Part shown: piece after piece, positions 17,156-27,605 of the stretch
Position numbering within the stretch: position 1 is the stretch's first letter
Layout: every line of letters starts with the position of its first letter
Assembly (NCBI RefSeq): GCF_008017445.1
Contig: NZ_VRSW01000002.1
Span: 1-64,000, forward strand
Direction of reading: 5' to 3'
Origin: Microbacterium mitrae
GTDB lineage: Bacteria > Actinomycetota > Actinomycetes > Actinomycetales > Microbacteriaceae
DNA length: 64,000 nt
Program-made: the position numbers and the translations under genes
Notes under the pieces: generated by a model
What the model was told of the DNA's origin: nothing
The model's input: the letters and a program-made list of their open reading frames with translations, nothing else
Database searches by the model: none

Positions 17156-17473
17156 TTAGGTCGCGGTTGGCGTGGGTGGGGTGGTGGTGCCAGCGTCTGG
17201 GATGAGCGTCGCGACGCCGGCCGCGAGCAGAAAGCCAACGCCGAGGAGGACGAGAAAGACGCCCCACGCCTGGATCTTCTTCTCGCGCGCCGAGGTGTCG
17301 CTGAACATGATCTCGAATAGTTTTCGCAGCAGCTCGGTGATTGTTTCCAGCAAACTTGGTCGTCGCTGGGCGAGTATCGTGCGTGGCGTCATGAAGAAGC
17401 CGATCGTCGCGATGATCACCCCGGCCAGGATCAAGAATCCAGCGATCGACACGAGAAGCAGTGATACCGGCAT
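17156..17473 (-). CDS. Small membrane protein, two transmembrane segments
   Basis: This 105-residue protein has strong GAGGAGG four bases before its ATG. Membrane segments at about residues 5-27 and 68-90 flank a charged loop (RRPSLLETITELLRKLFE). A Thr/Pro-rich tail ends the protein. I do not recognise it. The 17011-17155 space downstream contains two GTGGTTCCG words and a TGGTTCAGGAACCA palindrome. Confidence 0.75.
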   Translation of the reverse strand: MPVSLLLVSIAGFLILAGVIIATIGFFMTPRTILAQRRPSLLETITELLRKLFEIMFSDTSAREKKIQAWGVFLVLLGVGFLLAAGVATLIPDAGTTTPPTPTAT

Positions 17474-17617
17474 GACGCCTCCTCAACAGGTTGAGTTCTC
17501 GAAGTTTCGCAGGTATCTGAGGTGTTGAACAGGCCAGTGCGGTGATCGGAACAGGCCGGTGCGGTGATCGCAGCGCGCTGTGCGAACAAATGCCGTGCCC
17601 TGCGCGGCGGCAGGCTT

Positions 17618-17623
17618 TAGGCT
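17618..17623 (+). promoter_or_regulatory. -10 box (TAGGCT), leaderless
   Basis: TAGGCT ends six bases before the ATG at 17630. Confidence 0.6.
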
Positions 17624-17629
17624 CAGTTC

Positions 17630-18514
17630 ATGGCCAGCACTTTCGCGCTTCTCATCACACCCGTCGCAGACTTCGACATTCGCGACACCTACGCCGACAC
17701 GTTCAGCGTGATCGACGCTTCCGCTCCCGCCTTGAGCGTTGGCGAGCTTTCAACGCAGCGCGGAGACGGTATTTTCGAGTCGATCGGGGTCTCCGGCGGA
17801 CACCCGCAGGAGGTCATGCCACACCTCGAGCGGCTGGCGCACTCGGCGCGTTTGTGCGACCTTCCTCTGCCCAACATTGAGCAGTGGCGTGAGGCGATTG
17901 CGATCGCGGCCGACGCATGCGGCGAGGGGGAATGGGTCATCAAGCTCATCCTCAGCCGAGGCATCGAGCACGGCCCGACGCCGACGGCTTGGGTGACGGC
18001 GGCGCCTGCCGGTGACTTCGCGGCCGCGCGCCGAGACGGTATTTCGGTCGTGACGCTCGATCGCGGCTTTGACAGTGGCGCTCCTGGGCGTGCTCCGTGG
18101 CTCCTGCTCGGGGCGAAGACGCTGTCGTACGCGGTGAACATGGCAGCGATCCGCGAGGCCAAGCGCCGTGGCGCCGATGACGCCGTCTTCGTCTCGTCCG
18201 ACGGCATCCTGTTGGAGGCGCCGACGGCGTCGCTCGTCATTCGCGTGGGAGATCGTTTCGTGACGCCACGGCCCGGCGCCGGAATTCTGCACGGAACCAC
18301 GCAGATCAGTGTATTTAGCTTCCTCCAGGCGAAGGGGTACGAGGCGGTGTACGAGACGCTTCCGGCCTCCGCTCTGCCCCGAGTCGATGCCGCCTGGCTT
18401 GTGTCATCTGTGCGTCTTGCCGCCCCAATTCACACCGTCGACGGCACCACCCTGCCCATGGACTCGGCCCTCACCGCCGAACTCAACGCCTACCTCCTCT
18501 CGCCCCGCGACTAG
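17630..18514 (+). CDS. pabC: Class IV PLP aminotransferase / aminodeoxychorismate lyase-like
   Basis: This 294-residue fold-type IV PLP enzyme has the PLP lysine at residue 163 in LLLGAKTLSY, preceded by TLDRGFDSG and followed by GADDAVFVSSDG and LLEAPTASLVI, the usual class IV segments. The likely role is release of 4-aminobenzoate from aminodeoxychorismate for folate. A branched-chain or D-amino-acid transaminase cannot be excluded. It is monocistronic with its own leaderless promoter; the palindrome array follows its stop. Confidence 0.85.
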   Translation: MASTFALLITPVADFDIRDTYADTFSVIDASAPALSVGELSTQRGDGIFESIGVSGGHPQEVMPHLERLAHSARLCDLPLPNIEQWREAIAIAADACGEGEWVIKLILSRGIEHGPTPTAWVTAAPAGDFAAARRDGISVVTLDRGFDSGAPGRAPWLLLGAKTLSYAVNMAAIREAKRRGADDAVFVSSDGILLEAPTASLVIRVGDRFVTPRPGAGILHGTTQISVFSFLQAKGYEAVYETLPASALPRVDAAWLVSSVRLAAPIHTVDGTTLPMDSALTAELNAYLLSPRD

Positions 18515-18596
18515 CGTCCCGCGCCGCGGCGGCGGACTCGCGGCGGTTGCCGTGGTTCCGGTTTCGGTTTCGTGGCGGCGGTTCCGGTTTCGCGTG

Positions 18597-19361
18597 CCCA
18601 AATGTCGGAAGTTTTGCCGCGGACGGGCTCATACGGGCCCTTCGGTCGGTGTGTCGCGCGATTGCTCCGACATTTGGGAATGCCGCGCGTGGAACCACGA
18701 GGTGCGCGGGTCGTGGAACCACGGTGACATGCCCGGGACCAGCGGGTCGCGACGGCCCGCTCCCGGCGCAGCCGCATGGTTCCGCCCCCGCGTGACCGAA
18801 TGTCGGACGTTTTGCCGCGAACGGGCTCATACGGGCCCTTCGGTCGGTGTGTCGCGCGATTGCTCCGACATTTGGGAAAGCCGCGCGTGGAACGACGCCA
18901 CCGGCTACACCATGTGGTTCCGTGACGGTTCGCGCGCGGCGCAGCCGCGTGGTTCCGGCCCTCGCATGACCGAATGTCGGAGGTTTTGGCGCGAGTGGGC
19001 TCGTACGGGGCCTTCGGTCGGCGTGTCGTGTGATTCCTCCGACATTTCGGAAAAGGGGGCGCGGAACCACGCCGCCGGCTGCACCATGTGGTTCCGTCGC
19101 GGCTCCTGCGCGGCGCAGCCGCGTGGTTCCGCCCCCGCGTGACCGAATGTCGGAGGTTTTGCCGCGAGTGGGCTCATACGGGGCCTTCGGTCGGCGTGTC
19201 GTGTGATTCCTCCGACATTTGGGAATGCCGCGCGTGGAACCACGTCGCCGGCTGCACAGCGTGGTTCCGGCCCCGCGTGACCGAATGTCGGTAGTTCTGC
19301 GGCAATCAGGCTCAGACGGAGCCACGGGCCGGCGTGTCGCGCGATTCCTCCGACATTTGGG
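18597..19361. repeat. Tandem array of five palindromic units (81-82 bp each)
   Basis: Units lie at 18597-18678, 18796-18876, 18970-19050, 19143-19223 and 19281-19361. Each begins CCRAATGTCGG and ends CCGACATTTSGG, forming a 9-11 bp outer stem (perfect AATGTCGGAGG/CCTCCGACATT in units 3 and 4) around a conserved GC-rich core. The intervals of 117, 93, 92 and 57 bp share their own motifs (CGTGGAACCACG-type palindromes and GTGGTTCCG). The array sits between convergent pabC and pstB. Frames crossing it are repeat artefacts. The function is unknown. Confidence 0.9.
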
Positions 19362-19473
19362 AACGCCGCCCCCGGACCCCCAGAACCCCAGAACCCGCAC
19401 CCCACAAACGCGAAACCGCCGCGGCGGTGCCGGCGGCGGTTTGCGGCGAGCCCCCACTCGCAGAACGTGTGGG

Positions 19474-20253
19474 TTACCCGAATCGTCCCGACACGTAGTC
19501 TTCCGTTGCCTGCACAGACGGCGTGGTGAAGATGGTGGTGGTGTCATCAAACTCGATGAGCTTGCCGGGCTTTCCGGTGCCGGCGATGTTGAAGAATGCG
19601 GTCTTGTCACTGACACGCGATGCCTGCTGCATGTTGTGCGTCACGATGACCACGGTGTACTCGTTCTTGAGCTCGTTGATGAGCTCTTCGATGGCGAACG
19701 TTGAGATGGGGTCAAGTGCGGAGCACGGCTCGTCCATCAAGATCACATCGGGGGAGACTGCGATAGCGCGCGCGATGCACAAACGCTGCTGCTGGCCGCC
19801 GGAGAGGCCAGATCCCGGCTTATCGAGGCGATCCTTGACTTCGTTCCACAGGTTCGCCCCCTGCAGCGACTTTTCCACGAGCGCGTCCTGGTCGCCCTTT
19901 GACATGCGACGGTTGTTGAGCTTCACGCCGGCGAGCACGTTCTCACGGATCGACATCGTGGGGAAGGGGTTGGGGCGCTGGAACACCATGCCGACCTGGC
20001 GGCGCACGAGCACCGGGTCAACGGCGGCGCCGTACAGGTCTTCGCCGTCGAGCAGCACTTCACCCTCAACGCGAGCGCCGGGAATTACCTCGTGCATGCG
20101 GTTCAGGGTGCGCAGGAACGTGGACTTGCCGCAACCCGACGGGCCGATGAAGGCCGTCACGCTGCGCGGCTCAATGGTCATGGATACGCCCTCGACAGCG
20201 AGAAAGTCGCTGTAGTACACGTTCAGGTCGTTTACTTCGATGCTCTTAGACAC
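19474..20253 (-). CDS. pstB: Phosphate ABC transporter ATP-binding protein
   Basis: This 259-residue ATPase powers high-affinity phosphate import. Walker [10 protein letters not shown], the signature LSGGQQQR, Walker B VILMDEP and the H-loop VTHNM are intact, and the [15 protein letters not shown] context is typical of PstB. It is last gene of pstSCAB, 38 bp after pstA. Confidence 0.98.
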   Translation of the reverse strand: MSKSIEVNDLNVYYSDFLAVEGVSMTIEPRSVTAFIGPSGCGKSTFLRTLNRMHEVIPGARVEGEVLLDGEDLYGAAVDPVLVRRQVGMVFQRPNPFPTMSIRENVLAGVKLNNRRMSKGDQDALVEKSLQGANLWNEVKDRLDKPGSGLSGGQQQRLCIARAIAVSPDVILMDEPCSALDPISTFAIEELINELKNEYTVVIVTHNMQQASRVSDKTAFFNIAGTGKPGKLIEFDDTTTIFTTPSVQATEDYVSGRFG

Positions 20254-20291
20254 GGGGTTTCTCGATTTCTTATCTACAGAGGTACGCCGCG

Positions 20292-21416
20292 TCAGCGGCC
20301 CATCTTGGGGGCGAAGATCTTGGCAATCAGGCGGGCGACGAGGTTGAGCACCATCACGATCACGATGAGCGTCAACGCGCCAGCCCAGGCACGGTCAACA
20401 AAGGCCTGCGCCGGAATTCCTTGGTTCATGTACTGCGAATACACGAACACCGGCAGCGACGCCATGCGGCCGTCGAACAGGTCGTAGTTCATGCTGGTCG
20501 CAACGCCCGCGGTGATCAGCAGTGGCGCGGTCTCACCAATCACGCGCGAGATCGACAGCATCACACCGGTCGTGATTCCGGCGATCGACGTCGGCAGCAC
20601 CACCTTCGCGATGGTGCGCCACTTCGGCACACCGAGCGCATACGACGCCTCGCGGAGTTCATTCGGAACCAGGCGCAGCATTTCTTCTGTGGAGCGCACG
20701 ACCACGGGAATCATCAGCACAGACAGCGCGATCGATCCCATGATGCCCATGCGCACGCCGGGCCCGAAGAACAGCGCGAACAGCGCGAACGCGAACAGAC
20801 CGGCAACGATCGACGGAATACCCGTCATCACGTCAACCAAGAACGTGATGCCGCGCGCGAGGCGGTTGTTGTTGCCGTACTCAATCAGATAGATCGCGGT
20901 AAAGATACCGATCGGAATGGAAATCACGGCCGCCGCCAGCGTGATCAGCAGGGTTCCCATGATCGCGTGCAGGGCGCCACCGCCCTCGCCAACCACGTTG
21001 CGCATCGAGTTGCTGAAGAACTCGGCGGAGATGCCGGCAACGCCATTGCTGACCACGGTGATGGCCACCGAAACGAGCGGAACCATGGCGAGAATGAACG
21101 CGCTGCTCACGACGCCGGTGACGAGGCGGTCGGTGGCCTTGCGGCGCCCCTCGACGGTTGCCGAGATGATCGTGATTAGCGTCAAATACACCAGCGCGGT
21201 GACGATCGCCCAGCCGGCGATGTTGAACTCGTCTTGCACGCTCTGTGCCAACAGCAGAAAGACGAGGGCCATGGCGACGGCGGTGCCGCCCAGCAATGCC
21301 CACGGCGTCCACCGCGGCAGCTGGCCGCTGGTGAGACGGACGGGGGAAGCAGAGACCGGAACCTCGGGTGCGTCGGGCGCGTCAGAGGAGGTTGGGGGAG
21401 AAACGGCGATTGACAT
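20292..21416 (-). CDS. pstA: Phosphate ABC transporter permease PstA
   Basis: This 374-residue membrane protein has an N-terminal cytoplasmic extension of about 30 residues, an extra pair of hydrophobic segments and then the six-helix permease core containing the EAA-type loop [16 protein letters not shown]. Its ATG overlaps the pstC stop by one base (TGATG), so the two are translationally coupled. PstA and PstC form the transmembrane channel. Confidence 0.96.
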   Translation of the reverse strand: MSIAVSPPTSSDAPDAPEVPVSASPVRLTSGQLPRWTPWALLGGTAVAMALVFLLLAQSVQDEFNIAGWAIVTALVYLTLITIISATVEGRRKATDRLVTGVVSSAFILAMVPLVSVAITVVSNGVAGISAEFFSNSMRNVVGEGGGALHAIMGTLLITLAAAVISIPIGIFTAIYLIEYGNNNRLARGITFLVDVMTGIPSIVAGLFAFALFALFFGPGVRMGIMGSIALSVLMIPVVVRSTEEMLRLVPNELREASYALGVPKWRTIAKVVLPTSIAGITTGVMLSISRVIGETAPLLITAGVATSMNYDLFDGRMASLPVFVYSQYMNQGIPAQAFVDRAWAGALTLIVIVMVLNLVARLIAKIFAPKMGR

Positions 21417-22369
21417 CAGTTGGCTCCCGAGAATTCCTTGCGGCGGCTGACAACCCAGCGCGCGACGGCGTTCACCGCGAAGGTGACGATGAAGAGGATG
21501 AGGCCCGTCGCGATCAGCACGTTGACGTTTGCGCCGTAGGCCTCAGGGAAGGTAAGGGCGATGTTCGCGGGGATCGTTGAGGGGTTCTGGCTGGTGAAGA
21601 GCTTGAAGCTGATCACGCCGGTGGCCGAGAGCACCATGGCGACCGCCATTGTCTCGCCCAGCGCGCGACCGAGGCCCAGCATGGAGGCCGACACGATGCC
21701 GGAGCGGCCGAAGGGGAAGACAGCCATGCGCACCATCTCCCAGCGCGTAGCGCCAAGGGCGAGTGCCGCCTCTTCGTGAAGGCGCGGCGTCTGCAAGAAG
21801 ATTTCTCGGCAAATCGCCGTGATGATCGGAACAATCATGACGGCGAGCACGATGGCCGCGGTGAAGATAGAGCGGCCAACGGCAGCATCACCGGCGAACA
21901 GCGGAAACCAACCCATGTTGGTCATCAGCCAGCTGTAGATCGGCTGCGCGGCGGGGGCAAGAACCATGATGCCCCAGAGACCAAACACGACCGACGGCAC
22001 GGCGGCGAGCAGATCAACCACGTAGCCGAGCGCCTGCGCCAGCTTGCGCGGTGCGTAGTGCGAGATGAAGAGCGCAACGGAGACGGAGAGCGGAACCGCC
22101 ATCACGATCGCGAGGAACGAAGCCCAGATGGTTCCGAACGTCAGCGGCCAGACGTAGTCCCAAAAGTTGGTGTCAAGCAGTGACGCGGTTTCGCTCGTTG
22201 CCGTGATGCCTGGAATCGATTGCACGACCAGGAAGATGGTGACGGCGGCGAGCGTCACCAAGATCATGGAGCCGGCGAACAGGGCGGTTCCGGAGAACCA
22301 GCGATCCCCCGCGCGCACGGGCGGCTTGGCCTGGCGCGCTCGCGGTGGGCTCTGAGTGGAAGAGGTCAT
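21416..22369 (-). CDS. pstC: Phosphate ABC transporter permease PstC
   Basis: This 317-residue permease has about six transmembrane segments and the conserved loop LHEEAALALGATRWEM, which couples to PstB. The family motif PSVVFGLWGI is present. A strong hairpin separates it from pstS upstream; its stop overlaps the pstA start. Confidence 0.96.
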   Translation of the reverse strand: MTSSTQSPPRARQAKPPVRAGDRWFSGTALFAGSMILVTLAAVTIFLVVQSIPGITATSETASLLDTNFWDYVWPLTFGTIWASFLAIVMAVPLSVSVALFISHYAPRKLAQALGYVVDLLAAVPSVVFGLWGIMVLAPAAQPIYSWLMTNMGWFPLFAGDAAVGRSIFTAAIVLAVMIVPIITAICREIFLQTPRLHEEAALALGATRWEMVRMAVFPFGRSGIVSASMLGLGRALGETMAVAMVLSATGVISFKLFTSQNPSTIPANIALTFPEAYGANVNVLIATGLILFIVTFAVNAVARWVVSRRKEFSGAN

Positions 22370-22400
22370 GGTGTCCTGTTCTCGGCTGATACGACAGTGT

Positions 22401-22429
22401 GCCCGGCTCGGTGGGTGACCGAGCCGGGC
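22401..22429 (-). terminator. Intercistronic stem-loop between pstS and pstC
   Basis: GCCCGGCTCGGT (22401-22412) and ACCGAGCCGGGC (22418-22429) make a perfect 12-bp stem with a five-base loop. No T run follows on the minus strand, so it more likely attenuates or stabilises mRNA ends, allowing more PstS than PstCAB. Confidence 0.7.
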
Positions 22430-22437
22430 AACAGTGT

Positions 22438-23574
22438 TTACTTGGTGACGATCAGGTCGATCGCTGCGTTGATCTTGGTACGCAGGTCTTCGGTGATCGG
22501 AGCGTTTCCGGCTGCGGCTGCGGCTGCATCCTGGCCCTCTTCGCTGGCGATGTACTGGAGGTAGGACTTCACGATCGGTGCCTGGTCGGCGAAGTCTGCG
22601 CCGTACTCCTGGCAGGCGATCAGGTAGCTGACCAGAACGATCGGGTAGACGCCTGCAGCCTCAGAGGTGCGGTCAAGCTCGATCGCGAGGTCGCCCTCGG
22701 TGCGGCCTTCGGCGAACGGCGAGTGCTCAACGACGGCTGCTGCGGCCTCCGGCGAGTACTCGACGAACTCGTCGCCAACCTTGATGGCGACGGTCGACAG
22801 GCCCTCTTCTGCGGCGCGCGATGCGTCGGCGTAACCGATGGATCCGACACCCTGCTTGACCGAGTTGACGACACCCGACGTACCCTGAGCGGCTTCGCCA
22901 GACTGCAGCGGCCATTCGCCATCGGGCTCGTTCGTCCACGCCTCGGGAGCTGCGGCTGCGAGGTAGTCGGTGAAGTTCTCGGTCGTGCCCGAGTCGTCGG
23001 CGCGGTGCACGGGGTTCACGACGAGATCAGGCAGCGTGACGCCCGGGTTGAGAGCCGCGATTGCCGGGTCGTTCCAGTTCTTGATTTCGCCCGAGAACAG
23101 CTTGGCCGTGGTGGCAGCGTCCAGGTTGAGCGACTCGATGCCCTCGAGGTTGAAGATGACGGCGATCGGGGAGATGTAGGTGGGCAGCTCGATGATGTTG
23201 GAACCATCGGCGCAGGCCGCGAACGTTCCCTCAAGTTCTTCCGGCTTGAACGCGCGGTCAGAACCGGCGAACGCGATAGCGCCAGCCATGAACGACTCGC
23301 GACCAGCGCCAGAACCGGCCGGGTCGTACGTCACGGTGACGTCAGCGTGTGCCGTCTGGAAGCCGGCGGTCCAGGTCTGGACGGCAACTTCCTGCGATGA
23401 GGCGCCGGAACCAGCGATCTCGCCCGACAGCGCCGGAGCGTCAGAGGGGGCGCTGGAGTCGGAGGGTGCGTTCGAGCCAGCGGGGGCCGCTGACTCGTTC
23501 GCTGCGCAAGCCGTCAGCGAGAGAGCAGCAATAGCGCTGATCGCGCCGATCTGGGCAATACGGGTGAGCTTCAC
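22438..23574 (-). CDS. pstS: Phosphate-binding lipoprotein PstS
   Basis: This 378-residue substrate-binding protein has a lipoprotein signal ending SLTAC (Cys23), then a low-complexity Ser/Ala linker and the phosphate-binding fold with AGSGASSQEVAVQTW, DPAGSGAGRESF, RADDSGTTENF and QGVGSIGYAD. It captures phosphate outside the membrane for PstCAB. It is preceded by a Pho box. Confidence 0.97.
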   Translation of the reverse strand: MKLTRIAQIGAISAIAALSLTACAANESAAPAGSNAPSDSSAPSDAPALSGEIAGSGASSQEVAVQTWTAGFQTAHADVTVTYDPAGSGAGRESFMAGAIAFAGSDRAFKPEELEGTFAACADGSNIIELPTYISPIAVIFNLEGIESLNLDAATTAKLFSGEIKNWNDPAIAALNPGVTLPDLVVNPVHRADDSGTTENFTDYLAAAAPEAWTNEPDGEWPLQSGEAAQGTSGVVNSVKQGVGSIGYADASRAAEEGLSTVAIKVGDEFVEYSPEAAAAVVEHSPFAEGRTEGDLAIELDRTSEAAGVYPIVLVSYLIACQEYGADFADQAPIVKSYLQYIASEEGQDAAAAAAGNAPITEDLRTKINAAIDLIVTK

Positions 23575-23653
23575 GAGGTGAATCCTTCACTGTGTCGGAG
23601 ATGATCCCGGTGCAGGGACATCACAGACGTTAAGCGTCTCTTCTTAACTAGTG

Positions 23654-23681
23654 TGGGAACGCAGGTGAACGGAAGGTGAAC
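23654..23681 (-). promoter_or_regulatory. Pho box upstream of pstS
   Basis: On the minus strand two GTTCACC units (23681-23675 and 23670-23664) are spaced 11 bases apart, with a weaker GTTCCC unit (23660-23655) following. This is the direct-repeat arrangement of actinobacterial PhoP/RegX3 operators. Confidence 0.8.
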
Positions 23682-23693
23682 GACCGGAACACT

Positions 23694-24632
23694 CTAGCCG
23701 CGAGCGTCGTACGTCTCGATTGTCACAATTCCGGTGCCCGGGTGGGTTGCCGACAGGTGAACAACGCTAAAAGCCGAAGGTTCGAGCGTCGCGGCCTCCG
23801 CCAGATATCGCCCCTCGATGGTTGCCGTTGCCAGCGCGATTTCACGCATGATCGTGGGAATCACGGGGCGGTGGCTGCACAGCACAGCGGCCTTGCGCGC
23901 GCGCACCCGCTTGCCGACGACGGAACGCACATCAGCGGTTCCGGCTTCGAAGGCGTCTTGGGAGAGGTCATCAGTGCGCGCAATGTCACGGCCGAGGGCG
24001 GTGGCGAGCGGAACCACGGTTGTCACGCAACGAATTGCCGTGGATGACACGATGCGGCGTACCCCGAAGCTTGCGAGCGTGCCGCTGATGCCGTGCGCCT
24101 GCGTGGTTCCGCGGTTTGTCAGCGGCCGCTCCGCGTCACTGCCCGACCATTCTGAACGGGACAATGCCTTGGCGTGACGCAACACGATGAGCGGGAAGGT
24201 CTCGAGCACGCCGTCGCCTTCGAGGCGCAGAAAGTTCTCTACGATCTCGACGTCGACCGGGTAGCTGAGGTATTTGAGGGCTCGCTTGGGGGAGACCCAC
24301 TCCAAGCCGGCAACCTCTTTGTTCGGCACGAACGCCGAACGTCGCACCGCCGCGTCGGTCGCGTGAGCCGACCAGTAGTGCACAATCTTCTGCCTGCGGC
24401 TGGGCAGCCGGTAGTGCGAGACGCCGATGGGTACACCCAGGTTGACCCGAATTCCGGTCTCTTCGAAGATCTCGCGTACCGCCGTTTCTGGCAGCGTTTC
24501 GCCCGGGTCAACCTTGCCCTTGGGCAGGGTGACATCGGCGTACTTCGTGCGGTGAATGACGAGAATGCGGAGCTTGCCTTCAACGATTCGCCAGACGAGT
24601 GCGCCGGCGGCGTAGACGGCCGTGTTGCTCAT
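23694..24632 (-). CDS. NUDIX hydrolase fused to a histidine phosphatase (MutT1-like)
   Basis: This 312-residue two-domain protein starts at an ATG overlapping the ppk stop. The N-terminal NUDIX domain (about residues 1-135) has [11 protein letters not shown] followed by REIFEETGI. The C-terminal part opens [10 protein letters not shown], a histidine-phosphatase RHG-type motif. Mycobacterial MutT1 has the same architecture and acts on 8-oxo-dGTP and diadenosine polyphosphates. Coupling to ppk suggests a link between nucleotide or polyphosphate metabolism and sanitation of oxidised nucleotides. Confidence 0.92.
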   Translation of the reverse strand: MSNTAVYAAGALVWRIVEGKLRILVIHRTKYADVTLPKGKVDPGETLPETAVREIFEETGIRVNLGVPIGVSHYRLPSRRQKIVHYWSAHATDAAVRRSAFVPNKEVAGLEWVSPKRALKYLSYPVDVEIVENFLRLEGDGVLETFPLIVLRHAKALSRSEWSGSDAERPLTNRGTTQAHGISGTLASFGVRRIVSSTAIRCVTTVVPLATALGRDIARTDDLSQDAFEAGTADVRSVVGKRVRARKAAVLCSHRPVIPTIMREIALATATIEGRYLAEAATLEPSAFSVVHLSATHPGTGIVTIETYDARG

Positions 24633-26794
24633 CGCACCGCGCGCGACCGACGGCGGCGGGCAATAGCCGCCATGGTTGCGTCCTGAACGTCGATGAGGGG
24701 CTGACCGTCGCTGTCGACCGAGTGGCGCGTCCACACGCCGTCGGCGTCCAAGTGCCACGAGCTGGTGGCGTCGCTCATCGCGAGGTCAAACAGCGTCGCA
24801 AGCTCCGTGAGGTGCTCGGGCGCGATCACGCGCACCAGAGCTTCGACACGGCGGTCGAGGTTGCGGTGCATCATGTCGGCGCTACCGATATAAACCTGCG
24901 GGTCGCCGTCGTTCGCAAACATGAACAGACGCGAGTGCTCCAGATAACGACCGAGAATGGAGCGCACCGTGATGTTGTCGCTGAGCCCGGGCACACCGGG
25001 CCTCAGCGAGCAGATGCCGCGCACCCACACTTCAACCGGAACTCCGGCCATCGAGGCACGATAAAGCGCGTCAATGATCTGCTCATCGACCATCGAGTTG
25101 ACCTTGATGCGAATGCGGGCGGGCTTGCCGGCGAGAGCGTTGCGGCGCTCCTTCTCAATGAGACGGATCAGCCCCTTGCGCAGGTGCAGAGGCGCGACGA
25201 GCAGGCGCTTGAACTTCTTCTCGATCGCGTAGCCGCTGAGCTCGTTGAACAGGCGCGTGAGGTCTTTGCCAACCTGGTCATCGGTGGTGAACAGGCCGAA
25301 GTCTTCGTACAGTCGCGAGGTCTTGGGGTTGTAGTTTCCGGTGCCGACGTGGCTGTAGTGGCGCAGCGTGCCCTCTTCTTCGCGGATCACGAGGCACAGC
25401 TTGGAGTGGGTCTTCAGCCCGACGAGACCGTAGACGACGTGAACGCCAGCCTTTTCAAGCTTGCGCGCCCACACAATGTTGGCGGCCTCATCGAATCGCG
25501 CCTTGACCTCAACCAGGGCCAGCACCTGCTTGCCCGACTCGGCCGCGTCGATCAGTGCCTGCACGATGGGGCTGTCCCCCGACGTGCGGTACAGCGTCTG
25601 CTTGATGGCGAGCACGTGCGGGTCGCGCGCGGCCTGCTCCAAAAACGCCTGCACGCTTGTCGCGAAAGATTCGTACGGGTGGTGTACCAGCACGTCGCCG
25701 CGGCGGATCGCGGCGAAAATGTCGGCGCGACCGTTCTGCTCCACGGGCTGAAAGGCGAGCGCCGTGCGCGGCAGGTGCGGCGGGTAGTGCAGGTCGGGTC
25801 GCTCAATGCGAGACAGGCTGAACAGCGATCGCAAGTCAAGCGCGCCGGGCAGGCGGTAGACCTCTTGATCGGTGATGTCGAGCTCTTTCAGCAGCACATC
25901 GAGGGTGACATCATCCATGTCATCGGTGATTTCGAGGCGGATGGGCGGGCCGAAGCGGCGGCGCATCAGCTCTGCCTCCAGCGCCTGAATCAGGCTTTCG
26001 CTTTCGTCTTCTTCAATCACCATGTCTTCGTTGCGCGTGAGGCGGAACAGATGGTGATCGATGACCTCCATACCGGGGAAAAGGTCGCCAAGGTGGTTGG
26101 CAATCAACTCTTCCAGCGAGATGAAGCGCATCGTGGTTCCGTCGCCCGGAACCTCGACAAGGCGCGGCATCATCTGCGGCACCTTGAGGCGCGCGAAGTC
26201 TTGGCGGCCGGTGCGTGCATTGCGCACACGAATCGCAAGGTTAAGCGAGAGACCGGAAATGTAGGGGAACGGGTGCGCGGGATCGACGGCGAGCGGCATC
26301 AACACCGGGAACACCTGGTTTTGGAAGTACTCGGTCAGCGACTCTTGCTCGGCGCCGGTGAGTTCGTCCCAGTTGACAACCTCAATGCCCGCCTCGGCGA
26401 GCGATGGCTGTACGAGGTGCTTCCACGCCGCGGCGTGACGCAATTGCAAGCGGTGAGCCTCGGCCGAAATGTCGGCAAGCACATCGAGCGGGGCGCGTCC
26501 GACGTTGGTCGGAACCGCGAGTCCGGTCAGAATGCGGCGCTTAAGCCCGGCGACGCGCACCATGAAGAATTCGTCGAGGTTGCTGGCAAAGATGGCCAGA
26601 AAGTTCGCGCGCTCAAGCAGGGGAGTGGCGGGATCTTCGGCAAGTTCAAGCACACGCTGGTTGAACGCGAGCCAGCTCAACTCGCGGTCAAGATACCGAT
26701 CATCAGGAAAACGGTCGTCTGCATCGGGCGCGAGCGCATCGAAGTCGTCGTCGTCATCACCAAAGCCCGCATCGGGGATCGTCTGCTCGATCAT
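24629..26794 (-). CDS. ppk: Polyphosphate kinase 1
   Basis: This 721-residue PPK1 makes polyphosphate from ATP. It shows the N-terminal domain ([19 protein letters not shown]), the head domain and two phospholipase-D-like catalytic domains. Conserved histidines sit in GLKTHSKL and [10 protein letters not shown], as required for autophosphorylation. A short acidic leader ([15 protein letters not shown]) precedes the conserved start. The stop overlaps the MutT1-like gene by four bases. Confidence 0.98.
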   Translation of the reverse strand: MIEQTIPDAGFGDDDDDFDALAPDADDRFPDDRYLDRELSWLAFNQRVLELAEDPATPLLERANFLAIFASNLDEFFMVRVAGLKRRILTGLAVPTNVGRAPLDVLADISAEAHRLQLRHAAAWKHLVQPSLAEAGIEVVNWDELTGAEQESLTEYFQNQVFPVLMPLAVDPAHPFPYISGLSLNLAIRVRNARTGRQDFARLKVPQMMPRLVEVPGDGTTMRFISLEELIANHLGDLFPGMEVIDHHLFRLTRNEDMVIEEDESESLIQALEAELMRRRFGPPIRLEITDDMDDVTLDVLLKELDITDQEVYRLPGALDLRSLFSLSRIERPDLHYPPHLPRTALAFQPVEQNGRADIFAAIRRGDVLVHHPYESFATSVQAFLEQAARDPHVLAIKQTLYRTSGDSPIVQALIDAAESGKQVLALVEVKARFDEAANIVWARKLEKAGVHVVYGLVGLKTHSKLCLVIREEEGTLRHYSHVGTGNYNPKTSRLYEDFGLFTTDDQVGKDLTRLFNELSGYAIEKKFKRLLVAPLHLRKGLIRLIEKERRNALAGKPARIRIKVNSMVDEQIIDALYRASMAGVPVEVWVRGICSLRPGVPGLSDNITVRSILGRYLEHSRLFMFANDGDPQVYIGSADMMHRNLDRRVEALVRVIAPEHLTELATLFDLAMSDATSSWHLDADGVWTRHSVDSDGQPLIDVQDATMAAIARRRRSRAVR

Positions 26795-26836
26795 GTCAAC
26801 ATCATGACAGGCAACTATGACATGCGGGTAAACCGG

Positions 26837-27523
26837 TTACGCGTGCGACGAATCTAACGCGTCGTCTTCAGCCGTATTGAAGCGGTAGCCAACGTTGCGC
26901 ACGGTGCCAATCAATTGTTCCGAGTCGCCCAGTTTTGCGCGCAACCGACGCACGTGCACGTCGACCGTTCTGGTGCCACCGAAGTAGTCATAGCCCCACA
27001 CTTCGCTCAGCAGCTGCTCTCGGGTAAAGACTCGCGATGGGTGTGTCGCGAGAAAGTGGAGGAGCTGGAACTCTTTGTAGGTGAGATCGAGGGGGCGGCC
27101 ATTCACCTTGGCTGAATAACTGGCCTCGTCGATGGAGATACCGCTGGTTTGTACCCGCGTGGATTGGGCTGTAACGGCAACGCGCCCGAGCGCGAGGCGC
27201 ACGCGAGCGTCAATTTCGGCGGGGCCGGCCGTGGTGAGGATGACATCGTCGATGCCCCAGTCTGGCGAGATTGCGGTGAGGCCACCTTCGCTCACGGCGG
27301 CAATCAGGGGGCTCGAGAGGCCCGTGGTGCGCAGAATCTTGCACAGTGACTTCGCCGCGAGCAGATCGCCACGCGCATCGATGATGACGAGGTCGGCATC
27401 GGGGGCAGACACCAGGTGGGCGGGGGAGGCAGGAATGACGCGCACAGCATGGGTGAGAAGCTCGAGCGCCGGGAGGGGGCCAAGGGTGTCCGCGGCGGAG
27501 CTCAGTACCAAGATCTGTGCCAC
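26837..27523 (-). CDS. glnR: GlnR-family OmpR-type transcriptional regulator
   Basis: This 228-residue protein has an N-terminal receiver-like domain (about 1-110) and a winged-helix domain (about 130-222: [38 protein letters not shown]). The receiver opens [12 protein letters not shown], lacking the usual acidic pair, and the Asp region reads [18 protein letters not shown]. These are hallmarks of the orphan GlnR nitrogen regulator, which works without a kinase. Its location beside phosphate genes matches the actinobacterial glnR neighbourhood. Confidence 0.85.
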   Translation of the reverse strand: MAQILVLSSAADTLGPLPALELLTHAVRVIPASPAHLVSAPDADLVIIDARGDLLAAKSLCKILRTTGLSSPLIAAVSEGGLTAISPDWGIDDVILTTAGPAEIDARVRLALGRVAVTAQSTRVQTSGISIDEASYSAKVNGRPLDLTYKEFQLLHFLATHPSRVFTREQLLSEVWGYDYFGGTRTVDVHVRRLRAKLGDSEQLIGTVRNVGYRFNTAEDDALDSSHA

Positions 27524-27605
27524 ACTCGCTCCTCTTTAGCGGCTTGGCCGCCTCGCACCCATAATAGCCAGACCTCTCGATGGGGTTGATTCCTACGTCT
27601 TGTAG

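Noticed and set aside
18597..19361. CRISPR array
   Set aside because: Only five units, intervals are similar to each other and uneven (57-117 bp), units are 81-82 bp palindromes, and no cas genes are nearby.
18309..19616. Long open frames on both strands across the palindrome array
   Set aside because: They run through tandem repeats with the same residues recurring, lack ribosome-binding sites and show no known fold; the openness comes from repeated GC-rich DNA.
24599..26857. 752-residue open frame opposite ppk
   Set aside because: Antisense shadow of a strongly conserved gene; high GC gives long spurious frames in the complementary phase.
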